Assembly (NCBI RefSeq): GCF_000017405.1 | Contig: NC_009668.1 | Coordinates: 1,791,001 to 1,855,000 of the forward strand | DNA length: 64,000 bases | Direction of reading: 5' to 3' | Source of the DNA: Brucella anthropi ATCC 49188 | GTDB taxonomy: Bacteria; Pseudomonadota; Alphaproteobacteria; Rhizobiales; Rhizobiaceae | In this document: positions 35,172 to 45,698 of the stretch, one piece after another | Numbering within the stretch: position 1 is the stretch's first letter | Layout of the letters: every line of letters begins with the position of its first letter | Translations under genes and position numbers: made by a program | The notes under the pieces: model-generated | The model's database searches: none | What the model was told of the DNA's origin: nothing | Seen by the model: the letters and a program-made list of their open reading frames with translations, nothing else

Positions 35172-35245
35172 TCCAATTCTCCTCAACCCATTTCGAAGAG
35201 AGATTTCCAAGTCCTGCCGACAAAGGAAAGTGAATTCTGACCGCG

Positions 35246-35272
35246 ACAGATATGAGGAAATAGAATATCTGT
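35246..35272. promoter_or_regulatory. LysR-type operator between the monooxygenase operon and its regulator
   Basis: ACAGATAT-N11-ATATCTGT is an exact inverted repeat with eight-base arms. It contains the T-N11-A core of LysR binding sites and lies midway in the 128-base divergent region (35172-35299). Confidence 0.75.
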
Positions 35273-35299
35273 GAGCGGACATATCCTTGAGGAGGCGAT

Positions 35300-36220
35300 A
35301 TGGCATTGCTCACCAATCATCTGACGATCCGGTATATCCGCATCATCGATGCGATCGAGGAGGAGCGCAGCATTGCGCGCGCTGCCGATCGGTTGAACGT
35401 TACCCAATCCGCGGTCACCAAGGCATTGCAGGAAATCGAAGCCCTGACCGGATTGCGGCTTTTCACGCGCACCAACAGGGGCGTTGTCCCGACCCATGCG
35501 GGTATGCAGCTGACCACAGATGCAAGACGTCTTCTGGCTCATCTGATGGTGGCCGAACAAAATCTTGCCGATCTGCGCGACGGCACTGGCGGACGGCTGG
35601 CCATCGGAACCCTGCTTTCTGCATCTGCCGATCTGCTTCCCAGAGCCATCGCCAAAGTCCGGCGTGACAATCGCCGCATCGTGGTCAAGGTCGTGACGGG
35701 AACGGATGATGTCTTGATGCCAGCATTGCGGGCGGGTGAGCTGGACATGGTGATAGGCCGCCTTTCCGAGCGGCATGAACCGGTCAATCTCGTGCAGGAA
35801 GTCCTGATTCCGGATAACGCCGTCGTCGTTGTGCGCCGCGACCATCCATTGACGTTGCGCCCCGCACTTCGCCTTCACGATCTGATCGAATGGGACTGGA
35901 TTTTGCCACCGAAGGAAACCAATCTCCGCCTTCAGATTGACCGCACATTCCGCGAGGAAGGCGTTCCGCCGCCTGCACAGTCCGTCGAATCCGTCTCACC
36001 GCTCATCAATAGGGGCTTGCTCTTGCAGGCGGATTATATTTGCGTCATGCCCGCGCAGGTGGCGCGGATTGAAGAAGCGTCGGGACAGCTTGCCATCCTG
36101 CCGGTTCAGCTTGGCGCCACTTCCGGCTTTCTGGGGATCACCACGCTTCCTGAGAGCAACCGTTCCGCCACGGCCGACCTGTTCATTCAGGTGCTTCGGG
36201 AAATTGCCCGGACAGGTTGA
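35300..36220 (+). CDS. LysR family regulator of the quinolone-type operon
   Basis: A 306-residue LysR-type regulator with an N-terminal winged helix (RYIRIIDAIEEERSIARAADRLNVTQSAVTKALQEIE, about residues 11-47) and an effector-binding domain. GGAGG stands just before the ATG. It is divergent from the monooxygenase/dioxygenase/hydrolase genes across a region with an exact LysR-type palindrome. It probably activates that operon in response to the substrate or an intermediate, and possibly also the binding-protein gene that follows it. Confidence 0.88.
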   Translation: MALLTNHLTIRYIRIIDAIEEERSIARAADRLNVTQSAVTKALQEIEALTGLRLFTRTNRGVVPTHAGMQLTTDARRLLAHLMVAEQNLADLRDGTGGRLAIGTLLSASADLLPRAIAKVRRDNRRIVVKVVTGTDDVLMPALRAGELDMVIGRLSERHEPVNLVQEVLIPDNAVVVVRRDHPLTLRPALRLHDLIEWDWILPPKETNLRLQIDRTFREEGVPPPAQSVESVSPLINRGLLLQADYICVMPAQVARIEEASGQLAILPVQLGATSGFLGITTLPESNRSATADLFIQVLREIARTG

Positions 36221-36420
36221 AGACAGGTTGAATACAGGCTCCCTCCCATCCTCGATACACCCTTCTGATATTCCTGAGCCTCATAGCAGTGCGAAGAGTG
36301 TTCAGTTTACGGACTTCAAGTTTCAGCATGAAATGACCGGCAAGACCTCCTGTCCGAAACAGCGTTTTCAAGCGCGGGACAGAGAAAAGGTCGTGAAGGG
36401 CAATCAAGAGAGGAACTTTC

Positions 36421-37608
36421 ATGCTCAAGCTTTCACTGCTTGGTGCTTCGGCACTCTGTCTATCTCTGGCCGGAACTGTCGCGGCTTTCGCCAAAGAACC
36501 CGTCACCATCGGCATGATCACAACCTTGTCCGGCCCTGCCGGTTATCTTGGGCAGGACATTCGGGACGGTTTCCAGCTCGCAATCGATCAGAATGGCGGC
36601 GAACTGGGAGGCAAGCCGGTCGCGCTCAAGGTCGAGGATGACGGCCTCAAGCCGGGCAATGCCAAGCAGATTGCCGAAGCCATGTTGTCCGAACAGGGCG
36701 TAAAACTCTTTACCGGCATGGTCTTCGCCAATGTCGCCGGTGCGGCTCTGCCAGATATTCTCGACGAAGGCGGCATCTATATCAGCCCCAACACCGCATC
36801 TGCCGAATTTGCAGGCAAGGAATGCCACCCGAACTATTTCGTCAGCTCCTGGCAGGATGACAGCCAGGGAGAAAGCGCTGGCGCGCTGGCGCAATCAATG
36901 GATTATCCTTCGGCATTCCTGATCGCGCCGAATTATCAGGCCGGGCGCGAGACGATGGATGCGTTCAAGCGCTTCTACAAGGGCAAGATCGTCGGCGAAG
37001 TCTATACCCAGATGGACCAGACCGACTTTGCCGCTGAAATCGCACAGATCCGTGCCGCAAAGCCAGCGATGGTCTATGAATTCGAACCGGGCGGTATGGG
37101 CATTGCGTTTCTGCAGCAATATCAGCAGTCAGGTCTGCTGAAAGAAATCCCGATGGTCGTCCATCCGGCATCGCTCGATCAGGTGATCGTCAATGTTGTC
37201 GGAAAGGCAGCCGACGGCGTACGGGTGACCAGCCACTGGAACGACGATTTCGACAATCCGGAAAACAAAAAATTCGTTGCCGCCTGGAAAGCGAAATTCG
37301 GGGATCGCCCGATCACCTATTATGCCGCACAAGGCTATGATGCCGCGCTGATGATGGGTGCCGGTCTTGCTGGCGTCTCGGGTGACGAGATCGATGCCAA
37401 GACATTCCGCAAGGCGTTGCTTTCCGCGCAAATTCCTTCCGTGCGCGGAGAATTCAAACTCGGACCGAACCAGCATCCCGTTCAGGATTGGTATGCGCTG
37501 GGTGTAGCCGAAGGCGCCAACGGCAAGCCTTATCTGAAGACCGAGAAGAAAGTCCTGACCGCGCATGGCGATATCTATGCCGCACAATGCAAGATGGATG
37601 CGGAATAA
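36421..37608 (+). CDS. branched-chain-type ABC transporter binding protein (LivK-like), copy A
   Basis: A 395-residue periplasmic binding protein of family 4 (Peripla_BP_6). A signal peptide ends near FAKE (about residue 24). The opening EPVTIGMITTLSGPAGYLGQD and middle PGGMGIAFLQQYQQSG nearly repeat the copy encoded at 41896-43059, so the two are recent paralogs with probably related ligands. No permease gene adjoins it; the Liv-type transporter on the other strand is the likely partner. A strong terminator follows. In an aromatic-degradation setting such proteins often bind aromatic acids rather than amino acids. Confidence 0.85.
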   Translation: MLKLSLLGASALCLSLAGTVAAFAKEPVTIGMITTLSGPAGYLGQDIRDGFQLAIDQNGGELGGKPVALKVEDDGLKPGNAKQIAEAMLSEQGVKLFTGMVFANVAGAALPDILDEGGIYISPNTASAEFAGKECHPNYFVSSWQDDSQGESAGALAQSMDYPSAFLIAPNYQAGRETMDAFKRFYKGKIVGEVYTQMDQTDFAAEIAQIRAAKPAMVYEFEPGGMGIAFLQQYQQSGLLKEIPMVVHPASLDQVIVNVVGKAADGVRVTSHWNDDFDNPENKKFVAAWKAKFGDRPITYYAAQGYDAALMMGAGLAGVSGDEIDAKTFRKALLSAQIPSVRGEFKLGPNQHPVQDWYALGVAEGANGKPYLKTEKKVLTAHGDIYAAQCKMDAE

Positions 37609-37622
37609 AGCTTCCGAATAGA

Positions 37623-37648
37623 AAAAGCCCCGCTACTGCGGGGCTTTT
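37623..37648. terminator. bidirectional terminator between copy A and the aspartate-dehydrogenase-like gene
   Basis: An 11-base perfect stem (AAAAGCCCCGC / GCGGGGCTTTT) with a four-base loop. A-run and T-run on both sides make it active for both converging genes. Confidence 0.9.
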
Positions 37649-37663
37649 CGTTAAGCAAGTGCA

Positions 37664-38470
37664 TCAGATGACAGTCGTGGCGACACGGTTCTCGATCGCA
37701 CGCACAAGGTTGAGCGCGGTCATTTCAGACGATTTCGGGTTGGTCGCGAGCGGACCATTTTCAAAACGCAGATGCATCCGACCGAAATCGCCTTCGGCAA
37801 TGATCTCATGCGTGTTGAGACGCGCTGCCGGGTCCGCAACCAATGTGACACGGGTACGATCGAGACCAATCCCAGCAAGCGAGGTAATCACCGCGACATT
37901 GGCATTTTGCGGAAAAGCATCGGCTGCCTTGCGGGCCGTATCCGTGAAGAAGACCGTGGCCTCACTGATTTCATCGAGCGGCACCAGCTGGGCGGCCTGC
38001 GTGCCTGCCCATGCTTTTGCAGGCTTGATGATGCGATGCTCGACACTTTCAATCGAAAGCCGGCTTGCGGCCGAAAGCGCATCAATGCCGCCCAGCGCAC
38101 CGGGTGGGATAATAAGCTTCGCGCCGCTGGCCGCAGCCGCATCCTTCAGCCTTTGAAACAGGGCGTCGTCGACGAAAGCCGATGTCGATGAAACCGCAAA
38201 ATCCATTCCGGTGGAAAGCGCCGCCTCGCCCCACGGCAAGACGCTGGGGCGACCTGCCGCCTCCACCACGAGACTTGCGCCGCTGGCTGCAAGCTCGGCA
38301 GGATTTTCGATGAGCACGGCACCGGCAGGCAATCGGTCACGGGATGCCGACCGGTCACGCACCGCCACCGCGCCGATCCTTACTGAACTTTTCCGCTCAG
38401 CGAGAAGGTCCGCAACCCGCTTGCCGATAGCGCCCCATCCAACGAGGACGATCGTCTCAGATACCGACAT
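37664..38470 (-). CDS. L-aspartate dehydrogenase-like NAD(P) oxidoreductase
   Basis: A 268-residue protein of the NadX/aspartate dehydrogenase family. The dinucleotide-binding site is VLVGWGAIGKRVADLL at the N-terminus. The C-terminal catalytic domain includes PPGALGGIDAL and PQNANVAVITSLAGIGLDRTRV, where AspDH enzymes have their conserved Asn and His region. Known members convert aspartate to iminoaspartate for NAD synthesis. Here it is the last gene of an operon with 3-hydroxyanthranilate dioxygenase and a Liv transporter, so it may act on a different amino or imino acid. The ATG at 38470 overlaps the upstream ATPase gene by 14 bases and has AGGTG upstream. Confidence 0.8.
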   Translation of the reverse strand: MSVSETIVLVGWGAIGKRVADLLAERKSSVRIGAVAVRDRSASRDRLPAGAVLIENPAELAASGASLVVEAAGRPSVLPWGEAALSTGMDFAVSSTSAFVDDALFQRLKDAAAASGAKLIIPPGALGGIDALSAASRLSIESVEHRIIKPAKAWAGTQAAQLVPLDEISEATVFFTDTARKAADAFPQNANVAVITSLAGIGLDRTRVTLVADPAARLNTHEIIAEGDFGRMHLRFENGPLATNPKSSEMTALNLVRAIENRVATTVI

Positions 38471-39158
38471 AAGCATGCACCTGCTCACGGTCGCGTTCGA
38501 GATCGGCACTCGTCCCGCGCCAAACCGTTCGACCTTTCTCGACAATATAGTGGCGATCCGCCAACTTCTTCAAAACCGCGATATTCTTATCGATCAGAAG
38601 GATCGACTGGCCCATTTCGCGCAATTGCATGATGCAATGCCAGATTTCCGTGCGAATGACGGGGGCAAGCCCTTCCGTCGCTTCATCGAGGATCAGAAGA
38701 TGCGGGTTCGTCATCAATGCACGCCCGATGGCCAGCATCTGCTGTTCGCCACCTGAAAGCGTGCCCGCCGTCTGATCCGCCCTCTCCTGCATGCGCGGGA
38801 AAAGCGCATATATCTTGGCAAGATCCCATGGCGACTGTCGCTTGCAGCGGTTGGATGCGGTTGCGACCAGATTTTCCCGCACGGTCAATGTCGGGAAAAT
38901 CTGTCGGCCCTCCGGCACAAGACCGACGCCAAGGCGTGCCACTTTTTCGGGGCTGTAGCTGGTCGTGTCGCGCCCCGCGATCTGGACCTGTCCCCCTTTT
39001 GGAGCGAGCAGACCCATCAATGTGCGTATGGTGGTGGTCTTGCCCATGCCGTTGCGGCCCATGAGGGTGACCAGTTCCCCTTCATTCACCTCCAGCGAGA
39101 CGTCGAACAATACCTGCGAATGGCCATAGGCGGCCTGAAGTCCTTCGATTTTCAGCAC
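38457..39158 (-). CDS. branched-chain-type ABC transporter ATPase (LivF-like)
   Basis: A 233-residue ABC ATPase with Walker A GRNGMGKTT, signature LSGGEQQMLAIGRAL and Walker B LLILDEATEGL. Length and sequence are LivF-type. It overlaps the livG-like stop by seven bases and the following dehydrogenase start by 14, so it is tightly embedded in the operon. With the LivG-like partner it powers import through the LivH/LivM-like channel. The ligand is likely an aromatic or heteroaromatic acid given the operon, though not shown by sequence. Confidence 0.88.
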   Translation of the reverse strand: MLKIEGLQAAYGHSQVLFDVSLEVNEGELVTLMGRNGMGKTTTIRTLMGLLAPKGGQVQIAGRDTTSYSPEKVARLGVGLVPEGRQIFPTLTVRENLVATASNRCKRQSPWDLAKIYALFPRMQERADQTAGTLSGGEQQMLAIGRALMTNPHLLILDEATEGLAPVIRTEIWHCIMQLREMGQSILLIDKNIAVLKKLADRHYIVEKGRTVWRGTSADLERDREQVHAYVGI

Positions 39159-39907
39159 AGTTCCTCCTCCCCGCCGAGATAGGCTTCCCGCACAGCTTCA
39201 CTTGCCCGAATGTCTTCCACCGTACCTGTGAGGATGAGGCGACCATAGACCAGCACCGATATGCGGTCAGCGAGCGCAAACACCGCCTCCATATCGTGCT
39301 CGACGAGCAGCATCGAAACCTTGCCGCGCAGCCCCTGCAAAAGCTCGATCATTTCCTGGCTTTCGACATGGCCGAGACCAGCCATCGGTTCATCAAGGAG
39401 CAGAAGCTTCGGCTTTCCGGCCAGCGCCATCAGCAGTTCCAGCTGCTTGCGCCCACCGCTCGACAGATCGCCTGCAAGCTTCTCCGGGTGATTGGCCAGA
39501 CGGCTTCCGGCAAGGATTGCATCAACCTCACGCCAGATGGCGCTGCGGCCTTTCAGACTGTCGAGAATCCGGAAATTGTGCCCCTCGCGCGCCTGCACCG
39601 CCATCGCGATGTTCTGGCGCACACTCATATCGTTCAGGAGCGTCGATATCTGGAATGTGCGTCCCAACCCGCGCCCGACACGCGTTGCTGCGGGTAGATT
39701 GGTGATATCTTCACCCATCAGGCTGATCGTCCCCGATGTGGGAGCCAGCTCACCGCACAGCTGGTTGATGAGCGTGGACTTGCCCGCTCCGTTCGGGCCT
39801 ATCAGGGCATGGATATGCCCTTCCGTGACGTCGAGCGTCACATGATCCGTCGCGACCAGTCCGGCAAAGCGCTTCACCAGATCGCGGACCTGCAATATTG
39901 CAGTCAT
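39152..39907 (-). CDS. branched-chain-type ABC transporter ATPase (LivG-like)
   Basis: A 251-residue ABC ATPase. Walker A is GPNGAGKST, signature LSSGGRKQLELLMALAG and Walker B LLLLDEPMAGL, with the C-terminal LivG tail VYGRLILTGTVEDIRASEAVREAYLGG. Its ATG overlaps the permease stop by four bases. It forms the ATPase pair with the LivF-like protein. The signature has SSGG instead of LSGG, a change seen in this subfamily. Confidence 0.88.
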   Translation of the reverse strand: MTAILQVRDLVKRFAGLVATDHVTLDVTEGHIHALIGPNGAGKSTLINQLCGELAPTSGTISLMGEDITNLPAATRVGRGLGRTFQISTLLNDMSVRQNIAMAVQAREGHNFRILDSLKGRSAIWREVDAILAGSRLANHPEKLAGDLSSGGRKQLELLMALAGKPKLLLLDEPMAGLGHVESQEMIELLQGLRGKVSMLLVEHDMEAVFALADRISVLVYGRLILTGTVEDIRASEAVREAYLGGEEELC

Positions 39908-40905
39908 GCGGGCACCTCAACTTTCCGGTCTTTGCGAAACGGACGGCAAAGCGCGCGCCAGCCGCCGACAATGCCGCCCTTGGTTCCCAAAACAACGACG
40001 AGCAGAATGATGCCCATGGCAAGCTGCCAATGTTCAGTCCAGGAGGCGAGATAGGTCTGCAGGATCAGGAAGGCGGCTGCTCCCCAGATCGGCCCGAAGA
40101 ACGTGCCGACCCCACCCAAAATGACCATCACCATCAACTCGCCCGATTTGGTCCAGTGCAGCGTATCCGGGCTTGCAAAACGCATAAAGATGGTGAGAAG
40201 CGCGCCAGCCAGACCAGCGCCCATTCCGGCAAGGACAAAGCCGTAAAGCTTGTAGCGATAGGTTTCGATCCCCATGGCCGTCATGCGCCGCTCGCTCTGG
40301 CGAATGCCGGAAAGCACCGCGCCATAGGACGAATGCACGACCCTCCAGAGGAAACCGAAATACAGGATCATCGAAACGAGGATGACATAATACATCGTCG
40401 TCTTGTCACGCAGGCTGAGGCCGAAAAGATCATTTGCCCGGCGCACGATGATACCGTCTTCGCCGCCATAGGTTTTGAGCGAAACGAAGAGGAAGAACAG
40501 CATCTGGGCAAAGGCGAGCGTAATCATGATGAACTGCACGCCGGAAGTGCGCAGCGCCAGCGCACCGATGACCAGCGCGGCAAGACCTGCCACCAGCATG
40601 GCCGCCGGAACGGTGATCAGAAACTGGTCGGAACCCGGAATGAAGCCGAAAAGCAACGTCTCTTCGGCGTGGTGGAAATAAAGGATACCCACGACATAAG
40701 AGCCGATCCCGAAGAAGGCGGCGTGACCGAAGGAAACCATCCCGCCATAGCCGAGGATCAGATTGAGGCTGGCCGCGGCGATGGCATAGATCATGATCCG
40801 GGCAACAAGGCTGGATGCAGCAGTCTGCCCCAGCGCTTCGGCCCCGAAGGGGAAAAGTGCAAGCGCCACGCAGCCGAGGAAAACAAACAAAATACGATAT
40901 GACAT
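39904..40905 (-). CDS. branched-chain-type ABC transporter permease (LivM-like)
   Basis: A 333-residue inner-membrane permease with about nine helices, LivM type. Family patterns are LNLILGYGGMVSFGHAAFFGIGSYVV (about residues 44-69) and the coupling loop GIRQSERRMTAMGIETYRYKL. GGAG lies upstream of the ATG, three bases after the livH-like stop. It pairs with the LivH-like permease to form the channel. Confidence 0.88.
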   Translation of the reverse strand: MSYRILFVFLGCVALALFPFGAEALGQTAASSLVARIMIYAIAAASLNLILGYGGMVSFGHAAFFGIGSYVVGILYFHHAEETLLFGFIPGSDQFLITVPAAMLVAGLAALVIGALALRTSGVQFIMITLAFAQMLFFLFVSLKTYGGEDGIIVRRANDLFGLSLRDKTTMYYVILVSMILYFGFLWRVVHSSYGAVLSGIRQSERRMTAMGIETYRYKLYGFVLAGMGAGLAGALLTIFMRFASPDTLHWTKSGELMVMVILGGVGTFFGPIWGAAAFLILQTYLASWTEHWQLAMGIILLVVVLGTKGGIVGGWRALCRPFRKDRKVEVPA

Positions 40906-40908
40906 GAT

Positions 40909-41823
40909 TCAGGCTCCCACCGGAAAGAGGCCTCTCGGGCGGAACAGAAGAACGATGGCCATCAGCAGATAGATGCCCATGGACGCAATGCCCACGCCAA
41001 GCGCGTCAGCTTCGGCCCCGGCCATGAATTGACGCAGAATGGAAGGCAGAAAGGCGCGCAGGCAGGTATCGATGATACCGAGCGAAATACCGGCAATGAA
41101 AGCTCCCTTGATCGAGCCAACGCCGCCGATAACCACGACCACGAAGGTGGCAAGCAGGATTTGCTCGCCCATACCGACCTGAACGGCAAGGATCGGTCCG
41201 GTCATGAATCCTGCAAGACCCGCAAAAGCCGCACCAAGCGCAAACACCAGCGTATAGAGCAGACGGATATCCACGCCGAGCGCGCGGACCATATCGCGGT
41301 TGGTCGAACCTGCCCGAACCAGCATGCCGATGCGGGTACGGTTGATGAGCAGATAAAGACCACCGGCAACCAGCAGGCCAGCCACAATGATGAGCAGCCG
41401 GAACGGCGGATAGCTCAGGCCTGAAAACAGTTCGATCGGCTGCGAGAGCGATGCAGGCAACTGCGTGAAAATCGGTTGGCGGCCAAAGATCAGCACGGTC
41501 AGCTCATTGAAAATCAGAATGAGCGAAAAAGTCGCCAGCACCTGATCCAGATGATCGCGCTGATAGAGCTTTCGCATGACGCCAAGCTCGATCACGATAC
41601 CGGCAATCGTCGCGGCCAGAATGGCTGCGGGCAAGCCCAACCAGAAATTCCCGGTCTGCACGGCCACCCAGGTGCCGATGAAAGCGCCGATCATGTAGAG
41701 CGAGCCATGAGCGAGGTTGATGACGCCCATGATCCCGAAGATCAGCGTCAGCCCTGCTGCCAGAAGGAACAACATGACGCCGTAGAGAAGGCCATTCAAA
41801 AGTTGCTCGAAGATGAGTGTCAT
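40909..41823 (-). CDS. branched-chain-type ABC transporter permease (LivH-like)
   Basis: A 304-residue inner-membrane permease of LivH type. It opens with LLNGLLYGVMLFLLAAGLTLIFGIMGVINLAHGSLYM, the family N-terminal signature, and carries the coupling loop RAGSTNRDMVRALGVDIR. No convincing ribosome site precedes the ATG; translation may depend on the transcript from the binding-protein gene, from which it is separated by 72 bases with a GC-rich stem-loop. Confidence 0.87.
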   Translation of the reverse strand: MTLIFEQLLNGLLYGVMLFLLAAGLTLIFGIMGVINLAHGSLYMIGAFIGTWVAVQTGNFWLGLPAAILAATIAGIVIELGVMRKLYQRDHLDQVLATFSLILIFNELTVLIFGRQPIFTQLPASLSQPIELFSGLSYPPFRLLIIVAGLLVAGGLYLLINRTRIGMLVRAGSTNRDMVRALGVDIRLLYTLVFALGAAFAGLAGFMTGPILAVQVGMGEQILLATFVVVVIGGVGSIKGAFIAGISLGIIDTCLRAFLPSILRQFMAGAEADALGVGIASMGIYLLMAIVLLFRPRGLFPVGA

Positions 41824-41861
41824 TGGAGGAAACGACCTTCATGAGAAATGAAAAGAAGCGT

Positions 41862-41883
41862 GGCGCGCACTTTCGCGCGCGCC
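41862..41883 (-). terminator. intercistronic stem-loop after binding protein copy B
   Basis: GGCGCGC and GCGCGCC form a seven-base GC stem with an eight-base loop, just behind the binding-protein stop. Like the hairpin at 12844 it probably raises binding-protein transcript level over permease transcript. Confidence 0.5.
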
Positions 41884-41895
41884 GAACGGTGGCTG

Positions 41896-43059
41896 TTAGA
41901 GCTTGCACTCTGCAGAATAGGAATCACCGTAATTTTCGATCAGCTTCTTCTTGATCCTGGTGGTCGGGTTGCCGTCCTCGCCCTTGACGACATCAAGGAG
42001 ATACCAGTCCTGCAACGGATGCTGGTTCGGACCGAAGGCAAAATTGCCACGCACCGACTGGAAGTCAGCCTTCCGCAACGCTTCGCGCACCGCATCGATA
42101 TCGTCAACGCCGCCGGTCTGCTTCAAGGCAGAAGCAATCAGGCGAGCCACGTCGTAGCCTTGCGTGCCGTAATAGGTCAGAGGCCGGTCAGGATAAGCGG
42201 CTTTCCACTTTGCCACGAGTTCCTTGCTCGCGGCATTGTCCATATCCGGGCTCCAGTGGCTGGTGGCCATGATACCGACCGAAGCATCACCCAGTGATTT
42301 GAGGATCACCGCATCGCTGGACGGTTCGGAAAGAACCATCGGAATCTTGCCGAGAAGGCCTGCCTGCTGATACTGGCGCATGAACGCAATGCCCATGCCG
42401 CCCGGATGAAACTGGAAGACCACATCAGGGTTTGCGGCGCGAATTTGCGCCATCTCAGCCGAATAGTCGGTTTGGTCGAGCTGGGTGTAGATTTCACCGA
42501 CAACTTCGCCCTTGAACCGGCGCTTGAAGCCAGCCAGCGCATCCTTGCCTGCCTGATAGTTCGGCGCAAGAATGAAGGCGCGCTTGAAACCTTCCTGTTC
42601 CGCAGCAATGCCCGATGCCTCGTGGAGCGAGTCATTCTGCCAGGAAACCACGAAGTAATTCGCATCGCAGCCCTTGCCCGCCATGTTTGATGGCGCGGCG
42701 TTGGCGCTGATATAGATACTGTCATTATCGATAATATCCGGCACGGTTGCGCCAGCTACATTCGAGAAGATGATGCCGGTAAAAAGCTTGACGCCGTCTT
42801 CCGACATGAACCGCTCGGCGATCTGTCGTCCGTTGCCGGGCTTGGCAGCGTCGTCCTCGACCTTCAGTTCAACCGGCACACCGCCGAGTTTGCCGCCTTC
42901 GGCATCAATGGCAAGCTTCATGCCATCGCGCACGTCCTGACCGAGATAACCTCCCGGACCTGACAAGGTCGTAATCACGCCGATCTTGACCGGTTCAGCA
43001 GCAGCAGCACCAGTCGTCAGCCCCGCCAGCAGGCCGATCATCAGGAGTTTGTTTTTCAT
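41896..43059 (-). CDS. branched-chain-type ABC transporter binding protein (LivK-like), copy B
   Basis: A 387-residue periplasmic binding protein. The signal peptide is short (LLMIGLLAGLTTGAAAAEP, about residues 4-22). The mature start VKIGVITTLSGPGGYLGQDV and the sequence throughout parallel copy A at 36421-37608. It is in the same operon as 3-hydroxyanthranilate dioxygenase and the LivHMGF-like genes, so it is the cognate binding protein of that transporter. AAGGGGA precedes the ATG at 43059. Ligand inferred to be an aromatic or heteroaromatic acid linked to 3-hydroxyanthranilate. Confidence 0.86.
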   Translation of the reverse strand: MKNKLLMIGLLAGLTTGAAAAEPVKIGVITTLSGPGGYLGQDVRDGMKLAIDAEGGKLGGVPVELKVEDDAAKPGNGRQIAERFMSEDGVKLFTGIIFSNVAGATVPDIIDNDSIYISANAAPSNMAGKGCDANYFVVSWQNDSLHEASGIAAEQEGFKRAFILAPNYQAGKDALAGFKRRFKGEVVGEIYTQLDQTDYSAEMAQIRAANPDVVFQFHPGGMGIAFMRQYQQAGLLGKIPMVLSEPSSDAVILKSLGDASVGIMATSHWSPDMDNAASKELVAKWKAAYPDRPLTYYGTQGYDVARLIASALKQTGGVDDIDAVREALRKADFQSVRGNFAFGPNQHPLQDWYLLDVVKGEDGNPTTRIKKKLIENYGDSYSAECKL

Positions 43060-43118
43060 TTCATTTCCCCTTGTCTTTTTATGGATGGGCGCCCGGCAGT
43101 TCCGCCGGGCATGCCTCA

Positions 43119-44647
<1,529 letters not shown>

Positions 44648-44735
44648 CGGAATCCTCGCTTCGGGGCGGGTCACTCCAAACCCGCGTCTCCCTGATCGAG
44701 CCTGACTTTCTTTCATTCGAGAAGTCTTGTAAGTA

Positions 44736-44745
44736 GAATATATTC
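44736..44745. promoter_or_regulatory. possible operator between LysR gene and 3-hydroxyanthranilate operon
   Basis: GAATATATTC is a perfect ten-base palindrome in the AT-rich middle of the 124-base divergent region (44648-44771). It is a candidate site for the LysR protein but could be a chance feature of AT-rich promoter DNA. Confidence 0.35.
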
Positions 44746-44771
44746 ATAAACAAAAACTCATAAGTGAGCCG

Positions 44772-45698
44772 ATGCGTCCCACTCTCCGCCAGATTGAATG
44801 TTTTCAAGCCGTGGTCGAACTGGGAAATTTTTCCCGCGCAGCCGAGCGTGTCAGGACGACCCAGGCCAATCTTTCCCACACGATCCGTGATCTGGAGACG
44901 GTGCTGGACGCGCGGCTTTTCGACCGGACAACACGGCGCGTCAGCCTGACGGATGCCGGACGTGCCTTTGCCGAAGGTGCGCTTGCCGGTCTTGCCGAAA
45001 TTGACCGCGCCGCCGAAGTCGTGCGCGATCTGGGGAAGTTACGGCGCGGTCAGGTCAGCATCGCAGCCCCGCCTTTGCTGTGCACGACGGTGCTTCCGCA
45101 TCTGGTTCGCCGCGTGGCTGATGAACACCCCAACCTCGTCATCAAGATCGAGGATGTCGGGCCTGAAATCGTCATCGAACAGGTTCGCAACGGGCGTTGC
45201 GACCTCGGCGTTGGCACGTTTTCCGGTGAAGATTCCGACGTCGAAAGCCAGATGGCACTGCGCGATCAGCTGATGATTTTCGTGTCGCCCCATCACGATT
45301 TCGCCGGGCATGAGCAGGTCCGTTGGGCAGAACTCGACGATCAGCCCATCATTACGCTTACCCAGAAAAGCAATATCCGGCTTTTGACGGAAATCGGCTT
45401 CGAACAGGCAAAACTGGCGCTTCGACCGCATATGGAGGTCAACCAGATTCACTCGGTGTTGTCGCTGGTCGAGGTCAATGCCGGTATCGCTGTTCTACCC
45501 GCCTATGCCTTTACCGCGCTGCGCGGTCGCGGCATCGTGGCCCGCCCCCTGACGGACCCAGCCATCGTGCGCGAGGTGCGCCTTATCACGCCCCGCGACC
45601 GCGAACAGTCTGCAGCCACCGTCGCCGTACGATCCATCCTGCGAAACCTGCTGCGTCAGATGATCCCCGAAATTCCCGGAACCGGCAGCGCCAGTTAA
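44772..45698 (+). CDS. LysR family regulator of the 3-hydroxyanthranilate operon
   Basis: A 308-residue LysR-type regulator. The winged helix is at residues about 1-60 (PTLRQIECFQAVVELGNFSRAAERVRTTQANLSHTIRDLE), followed by the effector-binding domain with PLLCTTVLPHLVRRVADEHPNL. It is transcribed away from the DapA-like/3-hydroxyanthranilate dioxygenase/Liv operon, which it probably controls. The effector is likely a substrate or intermediate of that pathway. Confidence 0.87.
   Translation: MRPTLRQIECFQAVVELGNFSRAAERVRTTQANLSHTIRDLETVLDARLFDRTTRRVSLTDAGRAFAEGALAGLAEIDRAAEVVRDLGKLRRGQVSIAAPPLLCTTVLPHLVRRVADEHPNLVIKIEDVGPEIVIEQVRNGRCDLGVGTFSGEDSDVESQMALRDQLMIFVSPHHDFAGHEQVRWAELDDQPIITLTQKSNIRLLTEIGFEQAKLALRPHMEVNQIHSVLSLVEVNAGIAVLPAYAFTALRGRGIVARPLTDPAIVREVRLITPRDREQSAATVAVRSILRNLLRQMIPEIPGTGSAS

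Noticed and set aside
39898..40902. A 334-codon plus-strand open frame opposite the LivM-like permease
   Set aside because: Highly charged, repetitive composition expected from the complement of membrane-helix codons; no ribosome site.
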